Source: DATNPH01 sp036703315 (GTDB lineage: Bacteria > Cyanobacteriota > Cyanobacteriia > Cyanobacteriales > Coleofasciculaceae). Taken from it: 64,000 bases of DNA. This document shows, in pieces, positions 18,184 through 27,819 of the stretch (the first letter of the stretch is position 1; each line of letters starts with the position of its first letter). The notes beneath the pieces were generated by a model. It made no database searches. It was not told where the DNA came from and saw only the letters and a program-made list of their open reading frames with translations. The position numbers and the translations under genes are program-made. The stretch is from contig DATNPH010000124.1 of assembly GCA_036703315.1 (NCBI GenBank), positions 30,121 to 94,120 of the forward strand, read 5' to 3'.

Positions 18184-21100
18184 ATGTTTGATCGAGTCTA
18201 TTCGACCAACGCCACCAACGCCGTGAATCATCTCCAAGAGTGGGGAAACAGCTGTGTTGATGACCAGCTGACCCGTCTCAACGTTACCTCTCTAGAAGGT
18301 CAAGACCCTTACGAATATCTGCTGTACTCCGATGCCATCCCCAGACGCAACGATGGTCGAGTTAAGGGTCACATCCTCAAGCGCTATCAACACATCGAAG
18401 GGGGAGGATGGTGGTGTTCGGGGATTGACCTGCTGACCCTAAGCGATGACCTCTGGGGTTGTTTCAAGCCGAGCCAGCCTCGCTACAGTCTTTCCGAGCA
18501 CAAGCTGCTCAAGTATGAACACCCCCCAAAAACTCCCACCAGTTTGTTTGCCCTACGAGTGCCCGAACCGATTTGGCAGCGCATCGCTGAGCGCTACCAG
18601 CTCGAAGTTTGCCCTAGCGATATTGACCACAGTCAACCCGACTTAGGCTTCTGGCAGTGGCTGATCAATCACCCCTCCATCCCCTTATGTATCACAGAGG
18701 GAGCTAAAAAAGCTGGAGCCTTACTCACGGCTGGTTATGCCGCTATTGCCTTGCCGGGAATATTTGGGGGATATCGAGTCCCCAGAGACCAACTAGGGAA
18801 TCGCCTCGGCAAGTCTCGCCTCATCCCCCAAATATTGAAACTGGCGACTCCAGGCAGACCGATGTATCTTGCCTTCGACCAAGACTCTAAACCCACTACC
18901 ATCAAGGCGGTTAACGCGGCTATTCGACAATTGGGATACTTGCTAACTCGGCAACGTTGTCCAGTCAAGGTAATTACTTGGGCTTCTGAGTTGGGGAAAG
19001 GTGTGGATGACCTGATTGCCACTCACGCCCAGGAGGCATTTGATCAGGCTTACCAAAAGGCAGTCCCTCTCGACACTTGGAAAGCCCAATTCTTAGCAAC
19101 ACTCACCTATCCTTCCGCACTACGGGTGAATTCCCGCTATCTCCCAGAACTACCGATTCCGGAGGAGGCAAAACTCATTGGCATTAAATCCCCCAAGGGT
19201 ACGGGAAAGACCCAGCTATTGGAGGGTATTGTCAAACAAGCCCTAGCGCGCGAGCAGTGGATCTTAGTCATTGGTCATCGGATACGACTAGTTGAGGCAC
19301 TGTGTCAACGCTTTGGGTTGAACTATATTACTGAGGTGCGCGATGACCAAATGGGTGCGGTGATAGGATATGGTCTTTGTCTTGATTCCCTCCATCCGGC
19401 TTCTCAAGCTACATTCAACGCTAGCCATTGGTCTGATGGGGTAGTGATTATTGATGAAGTGGAACAAGTCCTGTGGCACGGGTTGGACTCCAGCACCTGT
19501 AGTAGCAACCGGGTTGCCATTCTCAAGTCGCTGAAGACCCTGATGCAGAATGTTTTGGGCGGAGAGGGTCAAGTCTTTATCGCCGATGCTGACTTGAGTG
19601 ATGTTTCAATTGATTACCTAGTGACTCTGGCAGGAGTGCCGCTACAACCGTTCATTATCCAGAATGACTGGAAGCCAGGAGATTCCGAAGCTTGGTTGAT
19701 ACACAATTACACAGAAAGTACCCCTCAACGACTGGTTCAAGACTTGGAAAGGCACATCCAAGAGGGAGGAAAACCTTTTGTCTGCCTCTCCGCCCAGAAG
19801 CGGGGAAGTCAATGGAGCACCTGCACTCTGGAAGCTTACCTGCAACAGCAATTCCCTGAAGCTAAGATCCTGCGAATTGATTCGGAATCTTTAGCTGAGC
19901 CTACGCATCCTGCCTATGGATGCATCACTTGGGTTAATCAGGTTCTCAGTCACTACGATATTGTGCTAGCCAGTCCTGCGATCGAAACTGGCGTGAGCAT
20001 CGATCTCAAAGGGCATTTCACTTCCGTCTGGGGTATTGCTCAAGGGATTCAAAGCGAAAACTCGGTGCGTCAAGCGTTAGGACGCATTCGCGAAAATCTA
20101 CCTAGGTTTCTGTGGGTAGCTGCCTATGGCTTTAATCAGGTGGGAAATGGCTCTACCTCGATCCCTGGCTTGCTGACATCTGGAGAGAGTCTGACTCAGC
20201 TTAATATCCGGTTGCTTCAACAATCCGACTTCGATGCTCTCGACGACATTGAGATGGGTTTTCAGGCGGAATCCTTGCTGTGCTGGGCGAAGATGGCTGT
20301 CCGGCTCAATGCCTCGATGCTTCAGTATCGAGAATCAGTAATAGCAGCGCTTGTCGCTGAAGGTCATCACGTCGTTGAAGCTTCTCCTGTTAATTTTGGT
20401 GTGGGAGATGCGATCGCTAACTCGTCACCCAGTCATCCAAAATCTGATGGGGAGGACACTCAAGCTGAAGCCAATTCGTTGACAGCCGCTATCGCTGCGG
20501 TGAGAGACCAAAACTATCAAGCGGAGTGTGAAGCGATCGCTAAGAGTAAAAACTTGAGCGACACTCAGTATCAAGCCCTTCAAAAACGTTTCGTGAAGAC
20601 GCTCTCCCAACGACGCACACTCCGGAAGCACGCACTGAAGAAGCGCTATGGCATTCCCGTCACAACGCAGCTCGTCGTCAAAGATGATCAGGGTTGGTAT
20701 CCAAAGCTCCTACTCCATTACTATCTCACCATCGGTCGAGACTATCTGGCTCACCGGGATGCCGCCGTAGCACGCCAGCTCATCGAGTTGGGAGATGGCG
20801 GCATCTTCCTCCCTGACTTCAACCGTTCTCAACTGGGAGCTGCTGTCGGTACGATGGAAATCTTAGGAATTCCGGCGCTGCTTCAAGATGAGGGACGAGA
20901 ACTAAGGAACATTGATGAAGACTTAAGATCCATGGCGGCACTAGCACTCTCTAACCGCGCTTCCATCAAAACAGCTTTGGGAATTAAGTTGGCAGTGGAA
21001 GCCACTCCTATCATGATTTTGAGACGCCTCTTGGATAAGATTGGCTATGGTTTGAAGTGTATTCGTCGTGAAAGCAAAGCTCAAAACCGAGTGCGAGTTT

Positions 21101-21282
21101 ATCAGGTGGTTAATCCTCAAGATGGTCGGATTGAGGTATTCGGGCACTGGCTAGCTTCTGAGAGTCAGTTATTAGGGACTCCTTTGTACTGGTCAAATGA
21201 GTTTTCACCTCAGGTCAACACTCAGGTTCCATTTGTTGACTCAAATTCATCTGAGTATGTTCAACTTTGCCTGAGTTTTTGA
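18184..21282 (+). CDS. CyRepA1-family plasmid replication protein
   Basis: 1032 residues. The N-terminal half carries the DUF3854 / Toprim-like region (CITEGAKKAGALL and A-L-P-G-I-F-G-G near 162-190, then LAFDQDSKP near 230). A helicase-like ATPase follows: Walker A S-P-K-G-T-G-K-T-Q near 335, Walker B V-I-I-D-E-V-E near 420, S-P-A-I-E-T-G-V-S-I near 597 and the Arg-rich motif Q-A-L-G-R-I-R-E near 630. This primase-helicase layout is that of replication proteins of cyanobacterial plasmids. Here it lies between pgpH and ftsX, so it is either a relic of plasmid integration or a chromosomal copy with its own job. The frame is intact; codon use looks like its neighbours. Confidence 0.85.
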   Translation: MFDRVYSTNATNAVNHLQEWGNSCVDDQLTRLNVTSLEGQDPYEYLLYSDAIPRRNDGRVKGHILKRYQHIEGGGWWCSGIDLLTLSDDLWGCFKPSQPRYSLSEHKLLKYEHPPKTPTSLFALRVPEPIWQRIAERYQLEVCPSDIDHSQPDLGFWQWLINHPSIPLCITEGAKKAGALLTAGYAAIALPGIFGGYRVPRDQLGNRLGKSRLIPQILKLATPGRPMYLAFDQDSKPTTIKAVNAAIRQLGYLLTRQRCPVKVITWASELGKGVDDLIATHAQEAFDQAYQKAVPLDTWKAQFLATLTYPSALRVNSRYLPELPIPEEAKLIGIKSPKGTGKTQLLEGIVKQALAREQWILVIGHRIRLVEALCQRFGLNYITEVRDDQMGAVIGYGLCLDSLHPASQATFNASHWSDGVVIIDEVEQVLWHGLDSSTCSSNRVAILKSLKTLMQNVLGGEGQVFIADADLSDVSIDYLVTLAGVPLQPFIIQNDWKPGDSEAWLIHNYTESTPQRLVQDLERHIQEGGKPFVCLSAQKRGSQWSTCTLEAYLQQQFPEAKILRIDSESLAEPTHPAYGCITWVNQVLSHYDIVLASPAIETGVSIDLKGHFTSVWGIAQGIQSENSVRQALGRIRENLPRFLWVAAYGFNQVGNGSTSIPGLLTSGESLTQLNIRLLQQSDFDALDDIEMGFQAESLLCWAKMAVRLNASMLQYRESVIAALVAEGHHVVEASPVNFGVGDAIANSSPSHPKSDGEDTQAEANSLTAAIAAVRDQNYQAECEAIAKSKNLSDTQYQALQKRFVKTLSQRRTLRKHALKKRYGIPVTTQLVVKDDQGWYPKLLLHYYLTIGRDYLAHRDAAVARQLIELGDGGIFLPDFNRSQLGAAVGTMEILGIPALLQDEGRELRNIDEDLRSMAALALSNRASIKTALGIKLAVEATPIMILRRLLDKIGYGLKCIRRESKAQNRVRVYQVVNPQDGRIEVFGHWLASESQLLGTPLYWSNEFSPQVNTQVPFVDSNSSEYVQLCLSF

Positions 21283-21390
21283 GCGATCGCAGCGTCGTAT
21301 GTTAACTGTGTGTTTAACGCATCGATCTTTGCTGGTTCTAACTCAGTCAGTGCATCAAAGTTGATTAAAGTCAAGGCAATTGAAGTAAGG

Positions 21391-22293
21391 ATGTTCCAAT
21401 TTCTCACGAAACTCGACTATCTGCTACGCGAAACCCTCTTAGGTTTGCGGCGTGGAGGCTGGATGAATTGGGCGGCAGTTAGCACTGTCACCGTCTTGTT
21501 ATTCTTGTTTGGTATGAGCTTGCAGGCATCCTGGAAGTTAGAGGGGCTGCTAAACCAGTTTGGTAGTCAGGTAGAAGTCTCTGTTTATCTCGATCCAGGG
21601 GCACAACCAGAGACGGTGATGGCAGTCGTTGAGAAACTGCCGCAAGTCAATGAAGTCAAAAAGATTTCCAAAGAGCAAGCTTGGGAGTCTTTAGTTAAAG
21701 AACTGGGAATTTCTGAGATTGCTGGTGCAACTGAGCAGTTGGAAAGCAATCCTCTTGTCGATGAATTGAAGGTGAAGGCAAAGAACTCTAAGGATGTCCC
21801 GAATCTGGCTAAGCAGTTGAAGCAGTTGTCGGGAATAGATGATGTGCAGTATATGGATGAGGTACTCAAACGAATGCAACAGCTCAATCAGGGATTGAGC
21901 TGGGTGAGTCTAACCATTACTACAATTCTCACCCTGACAGCTGTGGCAGTCATCACAACAACAATTCGGTTAATTGTAATGACACGACGCCGCGAAATTG
22001 AGATTATGCAGCTAGTTGGGGCAACGAAATCCTGGATTTATTTGCCCTTTATTTTGCAGGGCATTGCTTTTGGTATTGTTGGTGCCGCGATCGCGTGGGT
22101 TATGATTACCAGTGTCCAGCAGTTTGTGACAAACTTGCTTGCCACAGGACCAGATTTCATCCGATTTGTTGCGAGTAGAGAGCAATCAGATCCCATACAG
22201 CTATTCCTACTCCCGCTGCTTCTTTTAAGTCTTGGCAGTTCAGTAGGTTTGATGGGAAGCTTGTTTGCAGTACGGCGATTTGCCTCACATTAG
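21391..22293 (+). CDS. ftsX: FtsX-like cell-division permease
   Basis: 300 residues from ATG 21391 (MFQFLTKLDYLLRETLLGLRR), chosen because the frame upstream is not FtsX-like. One membrane helix near 35-55, a periplasmic domain (~60-170) and three C-terminal helices match FtsX. M-T-R-R-R-E-I-E-I-M-Q-L-V-G-A-T near 195 is the family's coupling-loop signature. FtsX pairs with the ATPase FtsE to control peptidoglycan hydrolysis at the septum; ftsE is not adjacent. Confidence 0.92.
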   Translation: MFQFLTKLDYLLRETLLGLRRGGWMNWAAVSTVTVLLFLFGMSLQASWKLEGLLNQFGSQVEVSVYLDPGAQPETVMAVVEKLPQVNEVKKISKEQAWESLVKELGISEIAGATEQLESNPLVDELKVKAKNSKDVPNLAKQLKQLSGIDDVQYMDEVLKRMQQLNQGLSWVSLTITTILTLTAVAVITTTIRLIVMTRRREIEIMQLVGATKSWIYLPFILQGIAFGIVGAAIAWVMITSVQQFVTNLLATGPDFIRFVASREQSDPIQLFLLPLLLLSLGSSVGLMGSLFAVRRFASH

Positions 22294-22497
22294 TGCACAA
22301 TCAATTGTAGAGTTCCCTCTTCGGTAGCGTAAGCAGCCTAGGCTTATTCACATAACTGAGACGCGATCCTTAAATGAGCGATCGCTCTCTCGGACAAAGT
22401 AAACGCAAAATCATCTAACGCTTGTTGACACTTTTGTGTAAGATTGATTTGTTGATTTTTTGGCATGATCAAGAAGTCTCCATAAGGATTTGGAGCT

Positions 22498-22536
22498 AGC
22501 CGCGCTGCTAAGGCGACTAACCCTCTCAGCGCGGCT
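22498..22536. terminator. GC-rich hairpin
   Basis: AGCCGCGCTG and CAGCGCGGCT form a perfect 10-bp stem with a 19-base loop, followed on the plus strand by TTTCA. It lies 200 bases past ftsX and just right of the 22621-23280 gene's end; it could stop either. The flanks hold two GCGATCGC sites but no supported gene. Confidence 0.45.
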
Positions 22537-22620
22537 TTCATATGAAATATTTTGTACGTTTTCTTTATTAGCATAATACTGATTCTAGCGATCGCATTTG
22601 TAGAGGGAGAAGAGCGATCG

Positions 22621-23280
22621 CTATATACCAAAACCCTTGATGTCACTACTACTGGTTAAATCCGATTGAATTACTTGTTGAAGTAGCTCGTCATTATCAT
22701 CTAATACTGATAACAATTGTTCAATTGGTAACTTCATTTTCTTCTCCAAAATCTTGAGATTCAGCAACAGAGTTTTCGCATCTGCTTCAGATAAATTGAA
22801 TCTATCAATAATATGATTTACCTCTAAAGTATTCATTCTTACGGTCATCTGGGTAAACTCAGATAATCGCTCAGGAATTTGCTCAAGTTTTTGAGCCGTA
22901 GCCCCGTGATTGTAGAAATGAATTCCTTGACGGTCTACAAAGAAATCTTCAAACGGTTTAAACCCTTTTTCAAGAATCATTTGCACCGCTTGCATGGCTT
23001 CCGGTGGAGCTGAACTCAAGCCAACATAAACCACAAACCAAGCAAGTGTTGAGTGGGTTGCACTTTCAAGAGATTTCTCAAGCTCTTTAGTAATCTGAAT
23101 TAGCAGATTGTTAGCTGTTTGGGCTCTTAGGTATTCTGGCTGCTTTGAAGGAATGACATGAATGACTTGATTGAGGAGTTGATCTAGAGTGGATTGACTT
23201 CGACTAATGGTGGCTACCACGACGGCTGAAATCAAATCAGACCACTCGGGTAAGTTAACGTTCGACGGTTGAGAACTCAT
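22621..23280 (-). CDS. Hypothetical helical protein
   Basis: 219 residues from ATG 23280, where GAGGT lies 8 bases upstream; a GTG three codons earlier is the alternative. The sequence is almost wholly predicted helical, without signal peptide or membrane span. Notable stretches are H-F-Y-N-H-G-A-T-A and L-N-L-K-I-L-E-K-K-M near the end. I do not recognise a family. It is a single gene, divergent from the DUF3598 gene to its right. Confidence 0.7.
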   Translation of the reverse strand: MSSQPSNVNLPEWSDLISAVVVATISRSQSTLDQLLNQVIHVIPSKQPEYLRAQTANNLLIQITKELEKSLESATHSTLAWFVVYVGLSSAPPEAMQAVQMILEKGFKPFEDFFVDRQGIHFYNHGATAQKLEQIPERLSEFTQMTVRMNTLEVNHIIDRFNLSEADAKTLLLNLKILEKKMKLPIEQLLSVLDDNDELLQQVIQSDLTSSSDIKGFGI

Positions 23281-23438
23281 TTGATGCACACCTCAGCCTT
23301 ACAGAAGTCTCATCCAATCTATCTGGTATCGAACGTAAAAAGCAATCATCCCAAACCAGTTTACTAACCCGATCGATTTAACTTTGAAAACTCATACAAT
23401 TGTAAAGACAATTTATAAATAATTACTCTACAAATAGA

Positions 23439-24323
23439 ATGATGCCATCACAATGGGAATATCTGCTGAAAAATATAGGAATATGGCAGGGGTCATTTAC
23501 CGACTTCTCTCCACAAGGGGAACTGTTGGAAGATACGCCGACAGTAGTGAGTTTAGAAGGACTCAACAATAATCAAACCATTCGTCAAATTATTCGTCGT
23601 TTTCCACCAGATCAGCCAGTAAACGAAACAGTTCTGGAATATAGTTCTCTCAATCGAAGCATCCTGTTTTTTGAAAATGGTGCTTTCTCCCAAGGTTCTA
23701 TTCAGTGGGCACCCTTTTCAGATTTTGGGGCAGAATTAGGCTTGATAGACGGCGTTAGCATTAGCGAAGCGACACAAAATACAGCGCAACCGCAGCGGCG
23801 TCTGCGTCTAGTGCAGCTATTTGATAAAGATAGTCAGCTATCGCAGCTGATACTAATTCGAGAAAAACTAGCTGGAACAGATGCCCCAGAACGTCCAGCA
23901 CTGACTTTGGATCAACTTTTGGGAGAATGGCAGGGAGAGGCGGTAACCATTTATCCGGATTGGCGATCGCCTAATACCTATCCCACTCATCTCAATCTCT
24001 ATTGCGATGATAGCAACCGCTTAGTACAAGAGCTAACTTTTGGAAGTGGGGCATCCGTTCGCACCATCTCCTCTACGGCTAGAATTAACGGTTCAATTCT
24101 CCACTTTGATCAGAGTCCCCTACCTACCCAAGTGTTGCTGCTGCCGGATGGAGCATCTGCTACTAGTCCTTTAGCAATTAAACCCGGTCACTTTTTTATT
24201 CTAGAAGTAGGTTGGTTGGTGCAACCTAACCAGCGTCAGCGATTGGTTCGCAGCTACAGTGACAAAGGGGAATGGATCAGCCTTACGTTAGTGAAAGAAC
24301 AAAGAGTGTCTTCCCAAGAGTAA
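23439..24323 (+). CDS. DUF3598 family protein
   Basis: 294 residues. The start S-Q-W-E-Y-L-L-K-N-I-G-x-W-Q-G-S-F and the two consecutive beta-barrel halves (second half from L-L-G-E-W-Q-G-E-A near 165) fit DUF3598, a lipocalin-like cyanobacterial family distantly related to the CpcT/CpeS bilin-lyase fold. Ligand and function are unknown. Residues ~105-113 (GVSISEATQ) are encoded by a dispersed repeat (GGCGTTAGCATTAGCGAAGC at 23752-23771) sitting in a loop. Two ATGs lie in tandem; the first is used. Confidence 0.85.
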   Translation: MMPSQWEYLLKNIGIWQGSFTDFSPQGELLEDTPTVVSLEGLNNNQTIRQIIRRFPPDQPVNETVLEYSSLNRSILFFENGAFSQGSIQWAPFSDFGAELGLIDGVSISEATQNTAQPQRRLRLVQLFDKDSQLSQLILIREKLAGTDAPERPALTLDQLLGEWQGEAVTIYPDWRSPNTYPTHLNLYCDDSNRLVQELTFGSGASVRTISSTARINGSILHFDQSPLPTQVLLLPDGASATSPLAIKPGHFFILEVGWLVQPNQRQRLVRSYSDKGEWISLTLVKEQRVSSQE

Positions 24324-24491
24324 TTGTTGACACTCACAACTGCCGTTCACAGCCAGCCTGATAAGCGCTGTGTACCTACTTTGCATTAACCTGTTGGATT
24401 TTGCCCAACAGAACAACCCAGCACGTCTAATCGAACATTTTCAGAAGCATACTAGCGATCGCTGTGTGTTAATTTCTAGGCGAATAATGCC

Positions 24492-24518
24492 TAAACCCAC
24501 CGTTTATCGGTGGGTTTA
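24492..24518 (+). terminator. Hairpin terminator after the DUF3598 gene
   Basis: TAAACCCACCG and CGGTGGGTTTA pair perfectly over 11 bases with a TTTAT loop, 170 bases after the stop. It is the only strong hairpin in the 290-base gap. Confidence 0.6.
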
Positions 24519-24611
24519 TAGTCTGCAATGAGCGACTGTTAGACAATCCTTTTTGAGTAGTTCTCAGATATCAGGACTGGAAGTTTGACTTTGAGAAGCA
24601 ATAGTGTTCAG

Positions 24612-24797
24612 TTAAGAGTAACTCGTTGGTTCGGAGAACTCAGGGCGCGATGTCGGTGCGGTGAGATTGTCTCCTGCACCACCAAAGCCCCAACTGGAAC
24701 GGGTGGAATTAGACGGAAACAACGTCAGCACCTTGGGTAAGCAGAGGCAGATAGCTGTGTTGAGTACCAGCATCAATAAACAATCAATTAAATTCAT
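24612..24797 (-). CDS. Small hydrophobic-headed peptide (61 residues)
   Basis: The ATG at 24797 has an excellent AAGGAG site 7 bases upstream, better than most genes here. The peptide starts MNLIDCLLMLVLNTAICLCL, a membrane segment or uncleaved signal, and ends in a polar tail rich in Gly, Ser, Thr and Pro (GFGGAGDNL, PTSYS). No match comes to mind. It stands alone between the DUF3598 gene and the serine hydrolase. A longer frame upstream (to 24872) lacks a ribosome site. Confidence 0.55.
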   Translation of the reverse strand: MNLIDCLLMLVLNTAICLCLPKVLTLFPSNSTRSSWGFGGAGDNLTAPTSRPEFSEPTSYS

Positions 24798-25139
24798 ACT
24801 TGTACTCCTTATCCTTTGCAAGTTGGCTGTATTGGAATTTAAATTTCTCTTATACATTGAGTATGAATGCAAAAAAGTAAAATTAGTTACATTTAATAGT
24901 TTGAATTCCTTGTAGCTTTGATAAGTTTTACTTAAGTTAAGATTTCCTTGGTAGGTTTACTCTTTTTAGAAGCAGTGACCGCTCGCTGGTCAAGAGGGTC
25001 ATAATGTAAGCGATCGCTCCTTAAATCTGCTATCGAGAGACTAAGAAGCGATCGCTACTTTTGATTCGAGTTCAGCAAAAGTGTCAATGACCGATACTTT
25101 TCAAAACTCAACGACTGGCAGCAAGCAACTTGAAAAACA
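24798..25139. other. Intergenic stretch
   Basis: No gene seen. The first 120 bases are AT-rich and would carry the promoter of the minus-strand peptide gene. Further right are two GCGATCGC copies in GTAAGCGATCGCTCC and AGAAGCGATCGCTAC contexts. Confidence 0.45.
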
Positions 25140-26828
25140 TTATTTTTTCTTTGCGGTGAATATCCCATTGGGCTGAGTAATCACGGCTTCAGTAACAACT
25201 TCAGCAGAATCTAGTACGAATTTAATACTAAAGCCAGATAAATTATTCAAAGTGAATTCAGTTCCTTGGTAAGGCACTAACTCATAATCGGGTTGACCAG
25301 ATAGTGAAGCAAAAAGGTGATTCTCTCTGAGAGAAATTGTTATAGTTTGCCCGAAAAGGTCATAGTCACCCACAAACTTTTCCAGGAAACTTGTTTCCAT
25401 CATGCCTTGATCAGGCATTCGGGTAAATATGATATCTTTTACAGCAGGTTCCCAGGGAATGGATAGTGATGTAATATTACCTTTGGTATCCATAAAGAAA
25501 GATACCAACTCAGTCATATCAAAGTGTTCTAATTTCAATTCAAAAACATCATAGTGGTAGTGCTGGAGTTCAGAGACAATTGAATTGTGAGTTGCTTTTA
25601 AACGCTGGTCGTTAAGTTCAATTGAAACTACGCCATACGCTGGATGCTCAAAATCACCTGTGTAATCTTCTAGAGGATGTGAGGGGTGAGTTCCAGTTTT
25701 GCGCTCTGAGTTAGTTGTCTGTTTTGCTTTTGCTGCCGCTTCTTTGGCTTCATCAACCTTCTTTCTAATCCGTTCATTCCAGGGAACTTCATCTAGACCG
25801 AGTAAGCGATCGCATATTCGAAAAGTCAGAATGCTTGGTAGTGGTGTTCCGTTCAGATTAGTAAGAATTACTACACCGATTTTGTCTTGAGGCAGCAAGG
25901 TTGTCAGAGCCGAAAACCCATCAATACTACCCCCATGCTGAATGAAGTTATGTCCCCGATAGGCAGTAACACCCCATCCTAACCCATAAGCAGAATGCAA
26001 GATTTCATCGTATTCCAGTGGTTCTGGAATCACGAATTGTGGCGTATGCATCTGACTCAGATTAGCGGGAGAAATAATTTGTTTATCGTCATATTTGCCC
26101 TGGTTAAGATGGAGTAAAAGCCATTTAGCCATATCAGTGACGTGAGCATTGATAGAACCTGCGGGGCCACTGGCATCAATATTGCGAAAGAGAATTTCTT
26201 TCACTTCATCATCTTTCTCTTTATAGGGAAATGCAAAATCATCAGCCTCTTGAGATTTCACAACAGAGAAGTTGCTGTCTTTCATAGACAACGGATTAAG
26301 AATCTCTTGCTGAACAAATTCTTCCCAGCTACTTTCTGCGATTTGACCGACCAAGTATCCAGCCGCCAGATACATGAGATTTTGATATTGAAAAACACTA
26401 CGTAATTCCTGGCTGGGTTCAAGATATTGCAAACGCTCAAATAATTCTTGGCGGGTGAAAGAACTGCCATACCACACGAAGTCGTGACGAGGTAAACCTG
26501 AGCGATGAGTTACTAAGTCACGGGGAGTGATGTGTTCCGTGGCATAGGAATCATAGAGTTTAAACGTGGGTAGATAATTTCTGACAGGTTTATCCCAATC
26601 TAATTTCCCTCGTTCAACCAGGATACTCATAGCCATTGTGGTAAAGGCTTTACTGCAAGATCCAATAGCAAAGAGAGTTTTAGAGGTTACTTTTAAGCCT
26701 TTTTTAACATTCCGTAGACCGAAGCCTTCACAAAAGATGATTTCGTTATCTTTAACGATCGCGATCGCAAGTCCAGGGACTTTCCACTCTTGCATCGTCT
26801 CATTAATGAATTCACGTAGCCATTCCAT
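25140..26828 (-). CDS. Serine hydrolase, beta-lactamase class C-like
   Basis: 562 residues from ATG 26828 (a GTG six codons earlier is possible). All three catalytic boxes of class C beta-lactamase/esterase folds are present: S-C-S-K at 57-60, Y-Q-N at 148-150 and H-G-G-S at 298-301. After residue ~370 a second, beta-rich domain (L-E-D-Y-T-G-D-F-E-H) resembles DUF3471. No signal peptide, so it is cytosolic. Such proteins are D-aminopeptidases, esterases or peptidases; substrate unknown. A single gene flanked by hairpins. Confidence 0.9.
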   Translation of the reverse strand: MEWLREFINETMQEWKVPGLAIAIVKDNEIIFCEGFGLRNVKKGLKVTSKTLFAIGSCSKAFTTMAMSILVERGKLDWDKPVRNYLPTFKLYDSYATEHITPRDLVTHRSGLPRHDFVWYGSSFTRQELFERLQYLEPSQELRSVFQYQNLMYLAAGYLVGQIAESSWEEFVQQEILNPLSMKDSNFSVVKSQEADDFAFPYKEKDDEVKEILFRNIDASGPAGSINAHVTDMAKWLLLHLNQGKYDDKQIISPANLSQMHTPQFVIPEPLEYDEILHSAYGLGWGVTAYRGHNFIQHGGSIDGFSALTTLLPQDKIGVVILTNLNGTPLPSILTFRICDRLLGLDEVPWNERIRKKVDEAKEAAAKAKQTTNSERKTGTHPSHPLEDYTGDFEHPAYGVVSIELNDQRLKATHNSIVSELQHYHYDVFELKLEHFDMTELVSFFMDTKGNITSLSIPWEPAVKDIIFTRMPDQGMMETSFLEKFVGDYDLFGQTITISLRENHLFASLSGQPDYELVPYQGTEFTLNNLSGFSIKFVLDSAEVVTEAVITQPNGIFTAKKK

Positions 26829-26871
26829 AACTTGCTCTACCTTCACACTAACTTCTAGTTTTTAGGAAATA

Positions 26872-26899
26872 AAAACGATGCTTTCGAAAGCATCGTTTT
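26872..26899. terminator. Perfect 28-base palindrome
   Basis: AAAACGATGCTTTC and its exact complement GAAAGCATCGTTTT abut, with U/A-rich ends on both sides, so it can act as an intrinsic terminator on either strand. It lies upstream of the serine hydrolase and ~265 bases past txlA, which it may terminate. The rest of 26900-27163 shows no gene. Confidence 0.65.
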
Positions 26900-27163
26900 A
26901 CTACGACATGTCCCCAACACAGTAAACTTCTAGCTGGCATGGTGTCACGGCATGAATTTCTGTGTGAGATATTCCTAAATTACTATTGGTGATTACCTTC
27001 TCACTTCACCCAAGAAGTTGATCCAGTTGGATGATAGATGCTGTGAACTAGGCTTACGATCGCTTCACACTAAATTTTCAGATTAGACTCTCATGAACAC
27101 GAGTACACAACAAACAATGAAAATCTCTGTTCCCCGTCTCCGCGTCATTTTCAGATGAGTATT

Positions 27164-27766
27164 CTACTGCTGCACCTGAGTACCATGGCTACGAGGGTCT
27201 TCTTGAGTCGCTGTTGTCGGTGCTACGGGAGCGTTAAAATTAGAAACCTGTCCATTGGTTTGGGTATAGGGTAGCGGTAGAGAGGCAACTAGAGCGTCTA
27301 TGTTCGCTTGGATGACGGGACGGGGTTGTTCTCCAATTGCCTGGGCGATCGCTTTCCCCTCTTTACCCATATAAACAAAATGGGGAATTCCATCCACTCG
27401 ATACTTGAGGATTTCTGGTAACCACTTGCTGTTATCGACGTTCAACATTACAAAATTGACTGAATCAGCATATTGCTGTTTAAGTTCGTCCAAATCCTTC
27501 GCCATCGCCTGACAGCTAGTACACCAGTTAGCATAGAACTCCATAAACGTTGGCTTTCCATTGCTAAGTGCCACTTCCAGTGATGTAGATTCTGCCGCTT
27601 GGGCATCCAGGGAAGCCGTATCAGTCTCCGTTTGTAATCCTAAGAAGAGGGCAGCCGCCAGAGCGATCGCGACTAGGGCAATCAAAAAATTTCTAATGCG
27701 AGTACCACTGGTAACTTCAGGCTTTTGGGCAGATGTTGATACCGAGTCAGGTGAATTCGCTGTCAT
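27164..27766 (-). CDS. txlA: TxlA/HCF164-like membrane-anchored thioredoxin
   Basis: 200 residues. A single N-terminal membrane helix (~25-43) anchors a thioredoxin domain whose active site is W-C-T-S-C (Cys82, Cys85). F-Y-A-N-W-C near 78 and the cis-Pro loop G-I-P-H-F near 133 are typical. Homologous HCF164 carries reducing power across the thylakoid membrane for cytochrome c biogenesis. The tail after ~165 is low-complexity. Divergent from the NIL-ferredoxin gene, 53 bases away. Confidence 0.88.
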   Translation of the reverse strand: MTANSPDSVSTSAQKPEVTSGTRIRNFLIALVAIALAAALFLGLQTETDTASLDAQAAESTSLEVALSNGKPTFMEFYANWCTSCQAMAKDLDELKQQYADSVNFVMLNVDNSKWLPEILKYRVDGIPHFVYMGKEGKAIAQAIGEQPRPVIQANIDALVASLPLPYTQTNGQVSNFNAPVAPTTATQEDPRSHGTQVQQ

Positions 27767-27819
27767 ACTTAACCAAACTTATTATTCGCTAACATTCTCA
27801 AAAACACTGTAACAAGACC

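Noticed and set aside
22344..22646. 100-codon minus-strand frame right of ftsX
   Set aside because: It spans the 22498-22536 hairpin and lacks a ribosome site. The last 40 codons look slightly protein-like but not enough.
24661..24915. Plus-strand frame over the 61-residue peptide
   Set aside because: The minus frame has the strong ribosome site; this one has none.
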